This document shows positions 14,905-17,011 of a DNA stretch of 17,011 nt, piece after piece. A program made the translations under genes and the position numbers. How positions within the stretch are numbered: the stretch's first letter is position 1; every line of letters begins with the position of its first letter. The notes beneath the pieces are model-generated. The model worked only from the letters and a program-made list of their open reading frames with translations. It had not been told where the DNA came from and did not search any database. The stretch is from an uncultured Oscillospiraceae bacterium (lineage in GTDB: Bacteria > Bacillota > Clostridia > Oscillospirales > Oscillospiraceae), in NCBI GenBank assembly GCA_905205085.1, contig CAJLCG010000042.1, forward strand, positions 1 to 17,011, given 5' to 3'.

Positions 14905-16425
14905 ATGCCTAACATGCAAGGTTTTACCTACATTGACCTGGCAGTTCTGATCGTCTATCTGCTGGCGGTCCTGTTTGCCGGTCTGCACTTTGCCAAGAAA
15001 GAGATGAAGGGCAAAGAGTACTTCAAGGGCGACGGCACCGTGCCTTGGTGGGTCACCTCCGTGTCCATCTTCGCCACCCTGCTCAGCCCCATTTCCTTCC
15101 TGTCCCTGGCCGGCAACTCCTACGCCGGCACCTGGATCATGTGGTTTGCCCAGCTGGGTATGCTGCTGGCCATTCCTCTGACCATCAAGTTCTTCCTCCC
15201 CATTTACAGCAAGCTGGACATTGATACCGCTTACCACTATCTGGAGCTGCGCTTCAACAGCAAGTTCCTGCGCGTGCTGGGCGCTGTGATGTTCATCATC
15301 TATCAGGTGGGCCGTATGTCCATCATCATGTACCTGCCCTGCATGGTGCTGTCCTCTCTGATGGGCATCAACGTGAACATCCTGATCATCATCATGGGCA
15401 TCATCGCCATCATCTACTCCTACACCGGCGGCCTGAAGAGCGTGCTGTGGACCGACTTCATCCAGGGTTCCGTGCTGCTCATCGGCGTCACCTTCGGCCT
15501 CATCTTCCTGATCGCCCACCTGGACGGCGGTTTCGGCGCCATCATCAACGAGTTTACCAACAACCACAAGTTCCTGGCTGAGAATCAGCCCATCTTTGAC
15601 GCCAACATCCTGAAGGACAGCGTGTTCCTGCTGATCGTAGGCGCCGGCTTCAACACCATGGGCTCCTACGTCTCCTCTCAGGACATCGTGCAGCGCTTCA
15701 CCACCACCACCGACACCAAGAAGCTCAACAAGATGATGCTGGCCAACGGCTGCCTGTCCATCTTCATTGCCACCGTGTTCTACCTCATCGGCACCGGCCT
15801 GTATGCCTTCTATCAGACTCAGGGCAACCCCCTGCCCCCCGCTGCTCAGCAGGATCAGATCTTCGCTTCCTGGATTGCCTTTGAGCTGCCTGTGGGCGTC
15901 ACCGGTCTGCTGCTGGCTGCCATCTACGCCGCCGCTCAGTCCACTCTGTCCACCGGCCTGAACTCCGTGGCCTCCAGCTGGACCCTGGACATTCAGGAGC
16001 GTCTGTCCAAGAAGCAGCTGAGCTTTGAGACCCAGACCAAGATTGGCCAGTACGTCTCCCTGGTTGTGGGTATCTTCTCCATCGTAGTGGCCATGGTTCT
16101 GGCCAACGGCGGCGTCAAGTCCGCTTACGAGTGGTTCAACGGCTTCATGGGCCTGGTTCTGGGCATCCTGATCGGCAGCTTCATCCTGGGCGCCTTCACC
16201 AAGGTGGCCAACACCTTCGGTACCACCCTGGCCTTCATTGCCGCTTCCGCTGTGATGGTCTTCATCAAGTACGGTCCCTATGCCGCTGATGTGTCCATCT
16301 GGTCTTACTCCATCATCTCCATCGCTGTGTCTCTGGTTGTGGGTATCCCCGCTTCCATCATCTGGCGCAAGGTGAAGGGAGACAACAGCGTTCCCGCTCC
16401 CAACACCACCATCTACAAGAACTAA
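14905..16425 (+). CDS. SSS-family Na+/solute symporter, probable sialic acid transporter
   Basis: 506-aa inner-membrane secondary transporter with about 13 helices of the LeuT-like fold. Diagnostic stretches: YTGGLKSVLWTDFIQG (173-188), the family signature, and the helix near 341-353 (AAAQSTLSTGLNS) that carries Na+-site serines and threonines in this family. The start at 14905 follows GGGAGA. Its place between the lyase and the anomerase gene points to Neu5Ac uptake coupled to Na+, as for SiaT/NanT-type SSS proteins; a related acidic sugar is an alternative. Codon use matches the operon's strong bias. The long open frame antisense to it has no support. Confidence 0.88.
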   Translation: MPNMQGFTYIDLAVLIVYLLAVLFAGLHFAKKEMKGKEYFKGDGTVPWWVTSVSIFATLLSPISFLSLAGNSYAGTWIMWFAQLGMLLAIPLTIKFFLPIYSKLDIDTAYHYLELRFNSKFLRVLGAVMFIIYQVGRMSIIMYLPCMVLSSLMGINVNILIIIMGIIAIIYSYTGGLKSVLWTDFIQGSVLLIGVTFGLIFLIAHLDGGFGAIINEFTNNHKFLAENQPIFDANILKDSVFLLIVGAGFNTMGSYVSSQDIVQRFTTTTDTKKLNKMMLANGCLSIFIATVFYLIGTGLYAFYQTQGNPLPPAAQQDQIFASWIAFELPVGVTGLLLAAIYAAAQSTLSTGLNSVASSWTLDIQERLSKKQLSFETQTKIGQYVSLVVGIFSIVVAMVLANGGVKSAYEWFNGFMGLVLGILIGSFILGAFTKVANTFGTTLAFIAASAVMVFIKYGPYAADVSIWSYSIISIAVSLVVGIPASIIWRKVKGDNSVPAPNTTIYKN

Positions 16426-16448
16426 CCTCTGTTTCCACAGAGCTCTGA

Positions 16449-16471
16449 GGCTCCCGGCCAGGCCGGGAGCC
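16449..16471 (+). other. Intra-operon GC-rich hairpin before the YhcH/NanQ gene
   Basis: GGCTCCCGG (16449-16457) and CCGGGAGCC (16463-16471) form a stem with a five-base loop; the repeat is 11 bp if read to the centre. It is followed by TTCAAAAAA, not a T tract, so read-through into the next gene is expected. Confidence 0.65.
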
Positions 16472-16496
16472 TTCAAAAAACAAGGAGGCCATATCC

Positions 16497-16949
16497 ATGG
16501 TATTCGGCAACATCCGTGATCGCAAAGATTATGCCTGGCTGGAGGACGTGGTGGGCAAGTGCTTTGACTATGCCAACACCCACGACCTGCTCAGCTTTGA
16601 GAAGGGCAGCCACACCATCGACGGAGACGACCTGTTCGTCAACATCGTAGAGTACGAGACCACCAACGCCGCCGACCGCTTCTGGGAGGCCCACCGGCAG
16701 TATCTGGACCTGCACTTCATGCTCCGCGGCCCCGAGCGGATCGATGTGAATTTCATCGACAACATGGAGCAGAAGGAGTTTGTGGAGAAGGACGACTTCC
16801 TGCCTCTGGAGGGTGAGCCCAACAGCCACGTGGTGCTCAACGCAGGCGACTTCCTGCTGTGCTATCCCGCCGACGCTCACCGCACTGCGGTGAAGGTAGG
16901 AGAGCCCACCACCATCAAAAAGGCGATCTTTAAGATCAAAATTAAATAA
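16497..16949 (+). CDS. nanQ: YhcH/YjgK/YiaL family protein, probable sialic acid anomerase (NanQ)
   Basis: 150 aa, full length for this cupin-like cytoplasmic family. Putative metal ligands occur in the usual places: E64 and H66 in WEAHRQYLDLH, H73 in the same segment, and H128 in YPADAHRTA. E. coli YhcH (NanQ) speeds alpha/beta interconversion of Neu5Ac so that the lyase receives its preferred anomer; the operon position fits that role exactly. The ATG at 16497 follows AAGGAGG at eight bases. Other members sit in galactoside or xylulose operons, so the symbol rests partly on context. Confidence 0.87.
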   Translation: MVFGNIRDRKDYAWLEDVVGKCFDYANTHDLLSFEKGSHTIDGDDLFVNIVEYETTNAADRFWEAHRQYLDLHFMLRGPERIDVNFIDNMEQKEFVEKDDFLPLEGEPNSHVVLNAGDFLLCYPADAHRTAVKVGEPTTIKKAIFKIKIK

Positions 16950-16990
16950 GTCAGCAAGGACCATTCCTTTCTAAAAACAACAGCCGGAAC

Positions 16991-17011
16991 GCCGCGGATT
17001 TTGTCCGCGGC
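16991..17011 (+). terminator. Possible terminator after the sialic acid operon, cut by the window edge
   Basis: GCCGCGGA (16991-16998) and TCCGCGGC (17004-17011) form an 8-bp stem with loop TTTTG. The window ends at the last stem base, so a T tract cannot be confirmed and the operon might continue. Confidence 0.5.

Noticed and set aside
14881..16476. 531-codon open frame antisense to the symporter
   Set aside because: Low-complexity Gly/His/Asp/Gln product, a typical mirror frame of a membrane protein gene with C-ending codons.
1..17011. Mobile elements, CRISPR arrays or integration sites, considering the tRNA at the left edge
   Set aside because: No transposase or integrase genes, no regularly spaced repeats, and no repeat of the tRNA 3' end was seen elsewhere in the window.

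Overview
The window reads as the chromosome of an anaerobic, fairly GC-rich Firmicute (class Clostridia). Low-GC-type regulation (a NiCo-type riboswitch, a cre-like site), strong AGGAGG ribosome sites, an anaerobe-type flavodiiron protein and an Opu osmolyte importer all fit. An Oscillospirales gut commensal of the Flavonifractor/Lawsonibacter kind is my best guess, but that is inference from gene style only.

Layout. 1-52 is the 3' part of tRNA-Ala(GGC) with a terminator. 161-973 (-) is a membrane-anchored M15/VanY-type D-Ala-D-Ala carboxypeptidase. 1137-1250 is a NiCo-type (Ni2+/Co2+) riboswitch aptamer in the leader of a cation diffusion facilitator exporter (1318-2217). Between terminators at 2236-2269 and 5804-5849 lies a three-gene operon: a VTC-type polyphosphate polymerase, a DUF4956 membrane protein and a secreted, membrane-anchored CotH-family kinase-like protein. 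This is the most promising poorly described system here. 5886-9169 (-) is a complete three-gene Opu-type betaine/carnitine/choline ABC importer: ATPase with CBS domains, permease, and permease fused to its binding protein. It has a recognisable promoter at 9297-9325. 9489-10748 is a membrane family 2 glycosyltransferase. It ends at a perfect 18-bp bidirectional terminator shared with the convergent flavodiiron protein gene (10804-12156, -), which carries a C-terminal short rubredoxin domain.

The right third is a sialic acid catabolic operon: N-acylglucosamine 2-epimerase, N-acetylneuraminate lyase, SSS-family Na+/solute symporter and YhcH/NanQ-type anomerase. Together these would import Neu5Ac, present the right anomer, split it to ManNAc plus pyruvate, and epimerise ManNAc to GlcNAc. 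The kinase, deacetylase and deaminase for the later steps are not in the window. The 411-bp region between the flavodiiron gene and this operon holds two copies of a 15-bp 7-1-7 palindrome (TGAAAATnATTTTCA) that resembles a Fur-family box, a cre-like site, another palindrome, and extended -10 elements on both strands. One 7-1-7 box abuts the -10 of the sialic acid promoter, which suggests metal- or iron-linked control of sialic acid use.
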